Assembly (NCBI RefSeq): GCF_003439125.1
Contig: NZ_QSUU01000009.1
Location: 42,382 to 106,381, forward strand
Direction: 5' to 3'
From: Collinsella sp. OM04-5
Lineage (GTDB): Bacteria > Actinomycetota > Coriobacteriia > Coriobacteriales > Coriobacteriaceae
DNA: 64,000 bases
The position numbers and the translations under genes are program-made. Each line of letters starts with the position of its first letter. Within the stretch, counting starts at the first letter, position 1. This document shows positions 18,161-26,267 of this stretch, piece after piece. The notes below the pieces were generated by a model, which did not search any database, was not told where the DNA came from, and was given only the letters and a program-made list of their open reading frames with translations.

Positions 18161-18847
18161 ATGCGCACCGAGCTCGATGTCCCCTTTTCGCACAAAGAAG
18201 AAGCCAAAGCACTGGGCGCCAAATGGGACCGGACCAAGAAGATCTGGTATGTACCCAGCGGCGTCAACCCCGAGCCCTTTGCCGAGTGGCTGCCCGGTGT
18301 TGACCGATCCGACCCCTCAGCGCCGTATATATATCTAGTACTGGGCAAGCGCGAGTGCTGGAAGTGTCACAAAGAGACCTCGGTCGCGGCCTTCGGCATT
18401 CCCTATCGAACCGATAACGACGAGAGCATCGCCATCGCGCACGCGCCCAACGAAGCCGGGCACATTGCCATCGACACGGCCAACGCCAACGCACTCGCCA
18501 TCGTGCCCGCTCTTGGCTGCGTGCCGGGCGAGATCCGCGACTACCTTCATAAGCGCTGCGGCTACAAGCCCGTAGGCGCGCGAGCCTCCAAAGCCCCGTC
18601 GCTCGGCAACACGTGCACCATTTGCGACGCGCTGCAAGGCAGCCGCTATCTGTTCGAGGAGCCCTCGTCCCCGTTTGCCCTCACTGCCATCAACAAGCTG
18701 CCGGCACTGGAGTTTGTACGCGTCGAAGTTGCCGGCGTCTTTGGCGTCCCGGCCACGCGCACCGACTTTGACCAGGCGCTCTTTACCTGGGCACGCGACC
18801 ATCACGCCAAGTTCCACAAGCAGCTCGGTGAGGGGATTTATTTATAG
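18161..18847 (+). CDS. DUF5710 domain-containing protein
   Basis: Unknown function, 228 residues. The N-terminal 55 residues (MRTELDVPFSHKEEAKALG, then AKWDRTKKIWYVP) are a typical DUF5710 module, which is often found in primase- or plasmid-associated proteins. The rest contains Cys pairs CWKC and CTIC that could bind a metal. The Met at 18161 has AAGGAG 5 nt upstream; the Met 12 codons earlier has none. It stands alone between tRNA-Val and a convergent gene pair. The domain name is recognised; the role is not known. Confidence 0.7.
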   Translation: MRTELDVPFSHKEEAKALGAKWDRTKKIWYVPSGVNPEPFAEWLPGVDRSDPSAPYIYLVLGKRECWKCHKETSVAAFGIPYRTDNDESIAIAHAPNEAGHIAIDTANANALAIVPALGCVPGEIRDYLHKRCGYKPVGARASKAPSLGNTCTICDALQGSRYLFEEPSSPFALTAINKLPALEFVRVEVAGVFGVPATRTDFDQALFTWARDHHAKFHKQLGEGIYL

Positions 18848-18885
18848 GGACAGAGATGCCTTCACAGCCAGCTCCTCCGCATCAC

Positions 18886-19170
18886 CTATCCCTCGTCGCC
18901 GGCGTCGTACACGATATCGAGGCCACAAACAGGGCATTTCTCCTGATACACCGGCATATGAACGCCTGTCCGTTTTCTCACTTCGTCGCTAAGTCTGTCG
19001 CACGCATCGATGAACCGAATGTCGAGGCACGGTATTTGCGAGCCGCAGCAAGGACAGGCGACGACAAACGACCCGCAATCAACTTCTACGCTCGGAAACA
19101 TTTTGTTGTCTATAAGGGCGCACGGCAGTTTTCCGTACTTCCCCATCGCAATATCGCCTCGCCAGCTCAC
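18886..19170 (-). CDS. Small zinc-ribbon-like protein
   Basis: Unknown, 94 residues. I chose a GTG start at 19170 because it forms a GTGA overlap with the stop of the upstream gene and has GGGGAG 5 nt before it, a classic translational coupling. The protein has two Cys pairs, CPCCG and CPVCG, about 45 residues apart, a likely zinc ribbon, plus IPCLDIRFIDACDRL between them. There is no membrane segment. It is the second gene of a two-gene unit. Confidence 0.6.
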   Translation of the reverse strand: MSWRGDIAMGKYGKLPCALIDNKMFPSVEVDCGSFVVACPCCGSQIPCLDIRFIDACDRLSDEVRKRTGVHMPVYQEKCPVCGLDIVYDAGDEG

Positions 19171-19736
19171 GTTCGCTCCCCTCTCGCTATACAAATCAGG
19201 AAGAGCATGCACCGGCAGGCGTGTGCGAGATTGCATCGCCACGCGATCCGATCAAACAGCACGATCGTAAAAGACCGCCAAAGCCAAATTTCATCGTCGG
19301 TCGCACCCTGTCCGGCAAACTCAATATCGACGGGTATGTGCTTCAGATAACTCATGTCGGGCGCAAAACGAGGGTCCGGTCCGCCTTTATGAACAGGACC
19401 GTGCAGAACAAACCATCCGTTTTCGGGCTCGAACCGCTCAACAAACGCAAGGCCGAGCACCTTATAGCCCACCTCGGTTGCAAATATGACTCCGACTGGG
19501 ACGTCACATTCCATGCAGTTGAGCATTTTACGGTTGTAATTCTGGTCTCGAAAACCAACGGTACCCGGCGCTTGAACCGAGTACTTAATGACCCACGTAC
19601 CATCGTCCAAATAGAGCGGAGGCACATTGTTGATGCTCTCGGTTTGCCGCTGGCGCGCTTGTACCCCGCTACCCCACTTCCCTGTATACTGATGTAGCAC
19701 GTGTTTCATCCGGGCTTGTTGGACCGGGTCGTTCAT
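19167..19736 (-). CDS. Unknown protein resembling the N-terminal half of some HNH endonucleases
   Basis: 189 residues from the Met at 19736 (MNDPVQQARMKHVLHQYTG). The segment PVGVIFATEVGYKVLGLAFV followed by FEPENGWFVLHGPV recalls, from memory, the domain that precedes the HNH nuclease in some restriction enzymes. No HNH motif follows; instead the C-terminus is Cys-rich (WRCNLAHACRCML). It is translationally coupled to the small zinc-ribbon gene. The start is uncertain: 19736 lacks a ribosome site, and longer frames would overlap the divergent gene at 19747. Confidence 0.5.
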   Translation of the reverse strand: MNDPVQQARMKHVLHQYTGKWGSGVQARQRQTESINNVPPLYLDDGTWVIKYSVQAPGTVGFRDQNYNRKMLNCMECDVPVGVIFATEVGYKVLGLAFVERFEPENGWFVLHGPVHKGGPDPRFAPDMSYLKHIPVDIEFAGQGATDDEIWLWRSFTIVLFDRIAWRCNLAHACRCMLFLICIARGERT

Positions 19737-19746
19737 GGGGGGCCCT

Positions 19747-20238
19747 ATGGCTGCTTCGAATTCGCCTAAGGGGAGCGTTTCTTCTTCGTCCATCAAGCCG
19801 GTTACGCGCAAGGCCGTGCGTTGCCAACGCGAGGTCGCCTGGCTTGTCACGCAGGCGGCAGGCAGGCTTGTGGCGACCACTCAGGACGTCAATGCGCCTA
19901 CGCCGAGCTTTGTGTTAGCGGCGGCGCTGAATTTTGTGCGCCAATTGGAACTTGCCGCACGGGATGCCAGCGGCCACCTCGACTACCAGAATGTTATGGC
20001 GCCCGACCTGCAAACGTTCTGCCACATGGCCAAGTTGCCCGCCGCACCCAATGCGCTTTCGGACGCAGGCTACATGTTTACGCTTTCGGGCGCGGACCTT
20101 ATCCGCGACATCTATGCATACTGCAGCGAGCTCGCCGAGCGCAGCGTCTTTGGCACGGCTGAAGTCAAACCGGGATATGTCATCAAGCTGGTTCTTAGGC
20201 TGTTCTTGATGGACGAGTTCGGGGCCATGCCGGCGTAA
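19747..20238 (+). CDS. Hypothetical protein
   Basis: 163 residues, not recognised. It is predicted mostly helical, with a basic N-terminus (VTRKAVRCQREVAWLVTQAA) and SFVLAAALNFVRQLELAARD. A GGGGGG run lies 5 nt before the ATG at 19747, which preceding Met 19735 lacks. It is divergent from, and nearly abuts, the HNH-like gene, so the two starts share about 10 nt; at least one of them may be misplaced. The 100 nt downstream show no feature. Confidence 0.45.
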   Translation: MAASNSPKGSVSSSSIKPVTRKAVRCQREVAWLVTQAAGRLVATTQDVNAPTPSFVLAAALNFVRQLELAARDASGHLDYQNVMAPDLQTFCHMAKLPAAPNALSDAGYMFTLSGADLIRDIYAYCSELAERSVFGTAEVKPGYVIKLVLRLFLMDEFGAMPA

Positions 20239-20338
20239 GCCGAGTCTTCAGCATCACCGTCGACTGAGCAACAACCGCTTTACCTTAGTGGGCGCCAATC
20301 GAGGGTCGATTAATGGGTCGCCTCGTCCACTAACGCAT

Positions 20339-21805
20339 TTATTCCACGCGCTCTGACAGTCGATATTTGCGGTTGCGGCTTGTCGACGGCGCCGTCGGCT
20401 CAAGCTCACCCTGTGCAATGAGTGCATTGACGCGTACCCTAACCTGGGAAACCGTGAGTCCCGTGCGCTCCGCCAGTTCGCGCGTCCCCAATTCGCCGTA
20501 GCGCCTGAGTGCCGTCATAATCAAGTCCCCGCCATGATCGACCGGCTCGATCTTTGAACGGTAAAGTACGACCTTGAACCGATCGAATCCGGGGCAGAAC
20601 AGGGGCTCGGCCAGACCATGCGCGCGCATAGCATCGATCATCATCGGGATGCCCGAGCCATTTCCCTCAGCCGGCGAGCCTGCGCCATCCGGCAGTGGAA
20701 CAATCGACATGAGTTTCACGAGCGTTGCATTACGGCATCGGGAGCTGCCGTCAAACAAGTTCTCGCGAGTCTTTCCCCCGTAAAGGCCGCCAGGATTCGT
20801 CACCTCGACACGATCGTCAAAGACGTCGACGGCAATCGATTGTCCACAGAACCGATCCCCGTATTCTCGATGGATTACGGCGTTGGCGATTGCCTCGCGC
20901 AGAACCTCCTCGGGAATCTCTAGCGAGTCGACACGCGAGACGCCTTGGACGGTCGAGGTTCGCCGCAAATTCTTGGCGACGGCCGCGACAGCATCCGAGA
21001 TCATCTCGCCCAACGTTCCCTCACAGATTGTGCGGTCCATGAACCTCAGCGACCCCGCCGTGCCTTTCCGGGTCCCCGCATAGACAGCCATGTCGATAAA
21101 GAGCTTGGGATAAAACTGCTGAGGGTAGGTGCCCGCAACTAGGAGTCCAGCCTTGGTGACATTGCCCTGGGAATCAAGGAAATTTAGGCGCTCCAGCTTC
21201 GTTTGTTTGTCCGGCGCGCCGCGCATTGCCCGGGGCGTCAACGAGAAAGCCCGATCTATCGTACGGTCGACCAGCGTCTCGTCGAGATCGTCCGCGCCCG
21301 CGCCCGCCACCGCGTCGCGATCGCTCGGAGTCGCTCGACCGTATGACGCCAACGCGAGCACCTCGGTCGACGAAAGCGGGACATCTTTGTCATCGATGCG
21401 TTTGTAGCTGCCACCTTGAGCGCCCCGCTCTATGACATAGCAAGGCTTGCTAGACGGGTCGAGCTCCTCAATCGTGATAACGAGAACAACGGTACCCCGA
21501 AGCTCCACGCGCTCAATGGTGTATTTGGGCGGATTGGCCAGCTTTCCGCGACCGCCGGCATCGCCCATGCCCGCCACGAATTGGTTGAGCACTTTCTCGG
21601 TCTCAAAGTTTGCAACTGGAACAAAACCCGCGCGCTCGCTCACTCCGAGTACGATGATGCCGCCGGCGGTGTTTGCGAAAGCGCTGACTGTTTCCCATAC
21701 GTCGCGGGAAAGCGTCGTGGCGCTCTCCTTGACCTCGACGTTAAGATCGTCCGAGCCCATGCGCCTTAAAGACTCGAGCAGACCGGTCAGTTCGTTTTCG
21801 TTCAT
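20339..21805 (-). CDS. AlbA_2 (Schlafen-like) / HATPase_c_4 transcriptional regulator
   Basis: 488 residues with three modules: an N-terminal AlbA_2 nucleic-acid binding domain (NVEVKESATTLSRDVWETVS, AFANTAGGIIVLGV), a central ATP-binding HATPase_c_4 domain (EVLREAIANAVIHREYGD, NPGGLYGG, CRNATLVKLM) and a C-terminal winged helix (RYGELGTRELAERTGLTVSQ). Such proteins are usually annotated as ATP-binding regulators; some cluster with defence genes. The ATG at 21805 has AAAGGA upstream. The gene is preceded by two duplicated arrays of TTATCTCTC, which are attractive autoregulatory sites. Confidence 0.8.
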   Translation of the reverse strand: MNENELTGLLESLRRMGSDDLNVEVKESATTLSRDVWETVSAFANTAGGIIVLGVSERAGFVPVANFETEKVLNQFVAGMGDAGGRGKLANPPKYTIERVELRGTVVLVITIEELDPSSKPCYVIERGAQGGSYKRIDDKDVPLSSTEVLALASYGRATPSDRDAVAGAGADDLDETLVDRTIDRAFSLTPRAMRGAPDKQTKLERLNFLDSQGNVTKAGLLVAGTYPQQFYPKLFIDMAVYAGTRKGTAGSLRFMDRTICEGTLGEMISDAVAAVAKNLRRTSTVQGVSRVDSLEIPEEVLREAIANAVIHREYGDRFCGQSIAVDVFDDRVEVTNPGGLYGGKTRENLFDGSSRCRNATLVKLMSIVPLPDGAGSPAEGNGSGIPMMIDAMRAHGLAEPLFCPGFDRFKVVLYRSKIEPVDHGGDLIMTALRRYGELGTRELAERTGLTVSQVRVRVNALIAQGELEPTAPSTSRNRKYRLSERVE

Positions 21806-21867
21806 CTGCACGTCCTTTCGCTCGGTTCTGCGAAGAATGCCGCGAATAGATTTCCTGCGTCTCTCAG

Positions 21868-21931
21868 TTATCTCTCGTAATTATCTCTCATCTTTCTGTT
21901 ATCTCTCATATTAGAAATGAGTGAGAGATAA
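21868..21931. promoter_or_regulatory. Array 1 of the TTATCTCTC motif
   Basis: TTATCTCTC(A/G) occurs at 21868, 21881 and 21899, with an inverted copy TGAGAGATAA at 21922. It lies 60-130 nt upstream of the AlbA_2 gene start. Likely operator sites. Confidence 0.7.
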
Positions 21932-22032
21932 AAGATAAGATGTCTGCCATCTGTTTCATATAAACATGTTTTTGCTGGTAGAACAATCGGTATTGAGATA
22001 ATACCATGATTGCCTGTCTCTTTGCTGCTCAG

Positions 22033-22102
22033 TTATCTCTCATATTTATCTCTCGTCTTTCAGTTATCTCTCGTATTAGTGACGAATGAGAGATGAGAGA
22101 TA
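22033..22102. promoter_or_regulatory. Array 2 of the TTATCTCTC motif
   Basis: TTATCTCTC(A/G) occurs at 22033, 22046 and 22064, with inverted copies in TGAGAGATGAGAGATA at 22087. The spacing (13, 18, 23 nt) is identical to that of array 1, 165 nt away. The rest of 21812-22155 holds no gene. Confidence 0.7.
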
Positions 22103-22153
22103 CGTGAGTGATGCATGGGCCTGGACTATTGGACGGTTGGAAAATCCCTCAAA

Positions 22154-22192
22154 CAAAAAACGGGGCCGGCCTTACGCCGAGCCCCGTTTTCA
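22154..22192 (-). terminator. Terminator of the first PTS operon
   Basis: On the minus strand AAACGGGGC...GCCCCGTTT forms a GC-rich stem followed by a TTTTTTG run, 44 nt after the IID stop. On the plus strand it could also stop transcripts entering from the other side. Confidence 0.85.
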
Positions 22193-22235
22193 AACGGTCA
22201 GTTAGTTATCCAACGCGCGAGCATAGCAGTCAACA

Positions 22236-23084
22236 TTACGCCGCCGCGAACACTCCCAAGCCCGTTCCGATGATGCAGATTGCGAAGATGCCCAAGATGA
22301 TCCAAATGGTCTTGACGCCCTTTTTATAGAGGGCAACGCAAGCGAACGTTGCCAGCAAGGGCAGCAGACCGGGGAAGATCGAATCGAACAGATCCTGCAG
22401 GACAATCTCCGAACCACCCACGTCAAAGGTCAAAGCCGTGGACAGCGAGACCTGTGCCGCAATCATGGCGCCGATAACGGTCATTCCGAGGACACCGGCA
22501 GCATGCGTCATGCGAGACATAAGGTTGCTCTCTTCGGACTGCTGCAAAAACTTGGTTCCCAAGTCGTAACCCAGATGGGCGGCGACGATACGCGTTGCAA
22601 AGTTAATCACGGAGTAGATGAGCGCGTACACGATGGGGCCGAGCGGGTTGCCCGTCGAAGCGATGCCAATACCAATACCGGCGGCAACCACGCGGAACGT
22701 ACCCCAGTAGAACGAATCGCCGATGCCGGAAAGCGGTCCCATGAGGCCGACCTTCATGGCGTTAATCGAGGACGTGTCGAAGTTCTTATCGGCAGCCGCC
22801 TGCTCTTCCATCGAAACCGTTAGGCCGGCTACAAACGGAAGCACATGAGGCGTGATGTTAAAGAACTCGGTATGGCGATCGAGCGCCGCATAGTAATCGT
22901 CGTCGTTGGGATAGATCTTTCGCAGGGGCTTCTGAATGGTGTACATGAAGCCCATTGCCATCATCTTGTCGTACGACTGCGAGCACTGGCTCGTAAACTG
23001 CCGAAGGAACATGCTCCGATACATATCGGGAGTCATAATCGCGTCCTTCTTGGCCTCTTTGAGGTCGGTGTTCTGGATAGCCAT
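22236..23084 (-). CDS. PTS mannose/fructose/sorbose-family IID component (system 1)
   Basis: Membrane subunit that together with IIC forms the sugar channel of a mannose-family PTS. It is 282 residues with the IID hallmarks: MYRSMFLRQFTSQCSQSYDK, MGFMYTIQKPLRKIYP, LMGPLSGIGDSFYWGTFR, and C-terminal TM helices (VLGMTVIGAMIAAQV, VALYKKGVKTIWIILGIFAI). Its ATG overlaps the IIC stop (TAATG), so the two are coupled. The linked SIS gene suggests that the sugar carries an amino group or amino acid. Confidence 0.93.
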   Translation of the reverse strand: MAIQNTDLKEAKKDAIMTPDMYRSMFLRQFTSQCSQSYDKMMAMGFMYTIQKPLRKIYPNDDDYYAALDRHTEFFNITPHVLPFVAGLTVSMEEQAAADKNFDTSSINAMKVGLMGPLSGIGDSFYWGTFRVVAAGIGIGIASTGNPLGPIVYALIYSVINFATRIVAAHLGYDLGTKFLQQSEESNLMSRMTHAAGVLGMTVIGAMIAAQVSLSTALTFDVGGSEIVLQDLFDSIFPGLLPLLATFACVALYKKGVKTIWIILGIFAICIIGTGLGVFAAA

Positions 23085-23857
23085 TAGAAGTCCTCCTCTT
23101 CATCTGCAGCAACCGTCTGCGGACCGAACGAGCCCTCGCGGAAGGCCAGGAGCAGCGCGACGCAAATGGCAGCTGCGGCGACGCCGACCACGTCCATCTT
23201 GAGGTAGATGACCATAATGAAGCCCAGGAACAGCCAGGGAAGGAGCTTGTTATCGCCCATGGTCCTGATAAGAAGAGCGAAGCCGATGCAGACCATGACG
23301 CCGGACGCAACGTTGAGGCCGTCCATCACAAACTGCGGAATCGCGTTGAGCGCATTGTTGATAAGGTCGGCACCAAAGAACAGCGAGCCAAACACCAGCA
23401 GTGCAGACGGAATGCCAATCGACAGCGGCACGATAGTCAGATGGTACAGATTCGCCTTGGCAAGATCGCGATTTGCCAGAGCGGTCTCAATCTTCTTGCA
23501 GGCAAAGGCACCCGGAACGGCGTAGCAGAAGTTGCGCCACACCTGAAGGAAGACGGAGACGGGAAGGGCGAGCGCGACGGCAGTTGCCGTGCCCGTACCC
23601 GTAATGACGGCAAACGCGCAGCCAAGCACGCCGGAGGCATAGACCTCGGGAGGAACCGCCGCGCCGACCATGATGGCGCCCATGAACATGGATTCCAAAG
23701 CCGCGCCGACGATAACGCCCTGCTGGACATCGCCAAGGATCAAGCCGACAAACAGGCTCGTAAACAGCGGACGACCAAGCATCGTAATGCCAAATAATTG
23801 CTCGTCCATGGACGCAATAAATGCGACCAGTGCAACTAGAAGATACTGGACAACCAT
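23084..23857 (-). CDS. PTS mannose/fructose/sorbose-family IIC component (system 1)
   Basis: Polytopic membrane permease subunit, 257 residues, about 6-8 TM segments. Typical IIC features are GIVLGDVQQGVIVGAALESMF-like (read LILGDVQQGVIVGAALES) and GAAVPPEVYASGVLG. It ends in the acidic tail ADEEEDF. I use the ATG at 23857, which has GGGG about 9 nt upstream, rather than the in-frame TTG at 23866. It lies between the SIS gene and IID, with a 72 nt gap to the former. Confidence 0.92.
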   Translation of the reverse strand: MVVQYLLVALVAFIASMDEQLFGITMLGRPLFTSLFVGLILGDVQQGVIVGAALESMFMGAIMVGAAVPPEVYASGVLGCAFAVITGTGTATAVALALPVSVFLQVWRNFCYAVPGAFACKKIETALANRDLAKANLYHLTIVPLSIGIPSALLVFGSLFFGADLINNALNAIPQFVMDGLNVASGVMVCIGFALLIRTMGDNKLLPWLFLGFIMVIYLKMDVVGVAAAAICVALLLAFREGSFGPQTVAADEEEDF

Positions 23858-23938
23858 TTCGATCAACCCCAGAAACAGGTCTGCAGGCGAGGCATTCTGC
23901 GCAGCTCGCCTGCAGACAACCGCAGCAATTTGAGAGGA

Positions 23939-24973
23939 TTAGTAGTTCATCTGGTGATAGTAACGACGCGTGGTGAGCGGGTGGTTACGGACGTGCTCGA
24001 GATGGCAGCTCAGACGCTCGGTGATGGTGTAGGTGACCATCGGGGAGACGATCTTGCGGAACTCGGGGTCGCTGAACGGCAGCTCGACCTCGGCGGTGTC
24101 AAACTTGTTCACGCGGACGTTGACGCCCTTCTCGTCGGCGAGCATGTGAGTGAAGTTGTCCACGCGGTCCATGAGCTTACGGGTGTCGTCCTCGCCGTAG
24201 AGCATGATGAGGCTCGTGCCTTCCTCGCACAGCTCGATGGTGCCGTGGAAGAACTCGGCGGCGTGGATGGACTTGGTCTTGATCCACTGCATCTCCTCGA
24301 GGATGCACATGGCGTAGTCGTAGGCCTCACCCCAGAGCATGCCGGAGCCAATCACCATGTGGTAATCGGTGTCCTTGAAGTCCTCGGCCATGGCGGCGCA
24401 GCGCTCGTCCTGAGCGTCCTTGGCCTTGATGAGGTACGGAGCGATGTTGCCGAACTCTTCCATGAAGGTGTCGTACTTGGGGAAGGCGCCGGCGTTCTTG
24501 AGGAAGCGGGCGATCAGCGTGATCTGGTAGGTGTAGATGGCCTCGCACAGAACGTCGTCCTCGGCGAAGCTGAAGAACTTGTAATCGGCGTACTCGGTGG
24601 CCGGGGTGTTGTCGTTGGAGACATACATCAGCGTGCGGGCGCCCTGCTCCTGGCAGAACTTGGCAGCCTCAATGATCTCGGGGGTGGTGCCGGTACGGGT
24701 GGAGAAGACGCAGACCGAGTCCTTGTTGAAGGTCTTGGGCGGGCATGCGAGGAACTCAGCGGCGATCTCGCAGTGGACGTCGACGTCGGCCGTGGTGGTC
24801 TCGACCCAATACTTCATCGGGAGCGTGTGGGCCCAGGTGCCGCCGCAGCCGATGAAGAAGATGTTGGAATAACCCTGCTCGCAGACCTTGTCCACGGCAG
24901 CCTCAATCTGAGGACGGAGAGCGAGGGCATCGCTCACAACCTTCTCGTAACGAGGCTCATCGAAATTGAACAT
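23939..24973 (-). CDS. SIS-domain deglycase-like enzyme 1 (FrlB/GfrF/FraB family)
   Basis: Two tandem SIS domains, 344 residues. First sugar-phosphate loop FIGCGGTWAHTLP (about 40-52), second STRTGTTPEI (91-100). In the C-terminal domain the EMQW motif (Glu227) is 16 residues before the FFHG His (His243), matching the spacing of the catalytic Glu214/His230 recalled for FraB. The tail LEHVRNHPLTTRRYYHQMNY is typical of this family. Expected reaction: cleavage of a 6-phosphorylated Amadori compound to a sugar phosphate and an amino acid. It sits inside the PTS operon, so the PTS would supply the phosphorylated substrate. The exact substrate is not determined. Confidence 0.8.
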   Translation of the reverse strand: MFNFDEPRYEKVVSDALALRPQIEAAVDKVCEQGYSNIFFIGCGGTWAHTLPMKYWVETTTADVDVHCEIAAEFLACPPKTFNKDSVCVFSTRTGTTPEIIEAAKFCQEQGARTLMYVSNDNTPATEYADYKFFSFAEDDVLCEAIYTYQITLIARFLKNAGAFPKYDTFMEEFGNIAPYLIKAKDAQDERCAAMAEDFKDTDYHMVIGSGMLWGEAYDYAMCILEEMQWIKTKSIHAAEFFHGTIELCEEGTSLIMLYGEDDTRKLMDRVDNFTHMLADEKGVNVRVNKFDTAEVELPFSDPEFRKIVSPMVTYTITERLSCHLEHVRNHPLTTRRYYHQMNY

Positions 24974-25017
24974 CCCTTACTCCTAACTCACTTGGATGAA
25001 CCCTTCATTCATCCCAT

Positions 25018-25040
25018 GACGTTATAATACTTTATATAAC
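25018..25040. promoter_or_regulatory. ACGTTATA-type operator upstream of SIS 1
   Basis: GACGTTATAATACTTTATAT continues to AAC in the gap before SIS 1. The same ACGTTATA core occurs upstream of the second PTS operon, GntR 3 and the second EamA gene. It may bind one of the GntR proteins. Confidence 0.45.
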
Positions 25041-25083
25041 TAACTATGCAAGAACTATTTCAGATTTTTTTGATTTTTCTTTA

Positions 25084-25116
25084 ATAAAAAGCCCGCCGAT
25101 CAAATGATCGACGGGC
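25084..25116 (-). terminator. Internal terminator between IIB and SIS 1
   Basis: On the minus strand GCCCGTCGATCA pairs with TGATCGGCGGGC around TT (one G-T pair) and is followed by TTTTTATT. It lies 50 nt after the IIB stop, so SIS-IIC-IID are expressed by read-through or a second promoter. Confidence 0.85.
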
Positions 25117-25167
25117 ATAGGCATAGAGCATTGGTTCAATAAATGCCGAGCATCAACGTGTTTCCGG

Positions 25168-25641
25168 CTAGAGAACGTCCTTGGCAAACACCTTAGCGTC
25201 ATTGGGGACCTGACGGATTTCGATGGCCACGCCATCGCCCAGGAGCTCTTGGATATGCTCGGCATCTTTCTCGGTCGCAAAGATCGCAGGGGTCGGATGA
25301 AGCGTGGTCTCAGGGGTCTTTCGGGTTCCGCCCAGATTGATCTCTTTGATGTCTTTGCAACCCTTAGCGAGACGATAGACATCTTCAATCGTCTCAGTGA
25401 TGATAAACAGCGAATACTTGTCGGTAACGCCGCTGTTGAGCGCCTCGATAGCAGCGTCAACATCCTTGATGACGAGTTTAACGCCGTTGGGGCGGGCGAG
25501 CCTCAAGGCCGCCTTCCTCATGTCGTCTTTTGCCACAGCATCGCTGGCAAGCAAGATGCAATCTACATCCAAAGCGTGAGTCCAGGACATGGCAACTTGG
25601 CCGTGAATCAGTCGGTAATCAACTCTCGTAAGCTTAATCAT
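25168..25641 (-). CDS. PTS mannose/fructose/sorbose-family IIB component (system 1)
   Basis: Cytosolic phosphocarrier that passes phosphate from IIA to the incoming sugar. 157 residues from the ATG at 25641, which has GGAG 9 nt upstream; the ATG at 25650 touches that box and is less likely. The active-site His is in VDYRLIHGQV (His13). The rest (ILLASDAVAKDDMRKAALRLA, EINLGGTR) fits the family. It follows IIA by about 70 nt. Confidence 0.92.
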   Translation of the reverse strand: MIKLTRVDYRLIHGQVAMSWTHALDVDCILLASDAVAKDDMRKAALRLARPNGVKLVIKDVDAAIEALNSGVTDKYSLFIITETIEDVYRLAKGCKDIKEINLGGTRKTPETTLHPTPAIFATEKDAEHIQELLGDGVAIEIRQVPNDAKVFAKDVL

Positions 25642-25712
25642 CGTTATCATCTCCGCACGTGATAAAGGGAATGACAGGTGTGGCCCCTAGCTAGGGCTCG
25701 AACCAGAACTAA

Positions 25713-26132
25713 CTAGAACTCTTCTTCCTCGGCGCCGGCAAGCATGTCCGCCGCCTCGCAAAGCTGAATAAACGAACGCGATCCCTCGACCGCGGCTTTG
25801 GCCTTGTCCGCATCCAGGGAGTCCAGCTGTGTAACCATTTCCACCAGCAGCGGCAAGTTCATTCCAGCGATTAACGTAAACGATCCGTCGGTCTGCCTCT
25901 GAATGAATTCGTTGTTTACAGAGCCGCCAAAGATGTCAGTCACGACAAACCAAGAGTCGGCAGGGCCCCTCGTCTCCATCCATGCATCAATCAACGCCGC
26001 GACATCCCTTGAATCGTCATCGACATAGGCGCACAGGCACTCGATTCGGTCGTTGGTGCCCATCAGAATCTCCAGAGAGCTTTTCATGCCTTGGGCGAGA
26101 TAACCATGACTCGCTAGCAATATCTTATTCAT
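25713..26132 (-). CDS. PTS mannose-family IIA component (system 1)
   Basis: Cytosolic IIA of 139 residues that takes phosphate from HPr. The phospho-accepting His is in ILLASHGYLAQG (His9). The DIFGGSVNN motif (about residues 66-74) is conserved in EIIA-Man proteins. It ends in an acidic tail, AGAEEEEF. GGAG precedes the ATG. The upstream gap of 135 nt carries a TTGGTCG/CGACCAA hairpin at 26236-26255 and the site GGACGTACTATATTGTCATA at 26151, so it is likely the first gene of the metabolic operon. Confidence 0.92.
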   Translation of the reverse strand: MNKILLASHGYLAQGMKSSLEILMGTNDRIECLCAYVDDDSRDVAALIDAWMETRGPADSWFVVTDIFGGSVNNEFIQRQTDGSFTLIAGMNLPLLVEMVTQLDSLDADKAKAAVEGSRSFIQLCEAADMLAGAEEEEF

Positions 26133-26267
26133 AGTTCTCCAATACCAATAGGACGTACTATATTGTCATAACAAAGTATATTAGCAATCTACCCTACGTG
26201 GTGTGTCTATTTTCCAAATCCGCGAACGGTAACAATTGGTCGGTAAATCGACCAATCTATCTCTAAT

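Noticed and set aside
19736..19880. Longer start of the HNH-like protein (48 additional residues)
   Set aside because: It would overlap the divergent gene at 19747 throughout and has no ribosome site; not excluded, but less likely.
21868..22102. CRISPR array
   Set aside because: The repeats are only 10 nt, spacers are 3-13 nt and there are inverted copies and no cas genes; operator sites fit better.
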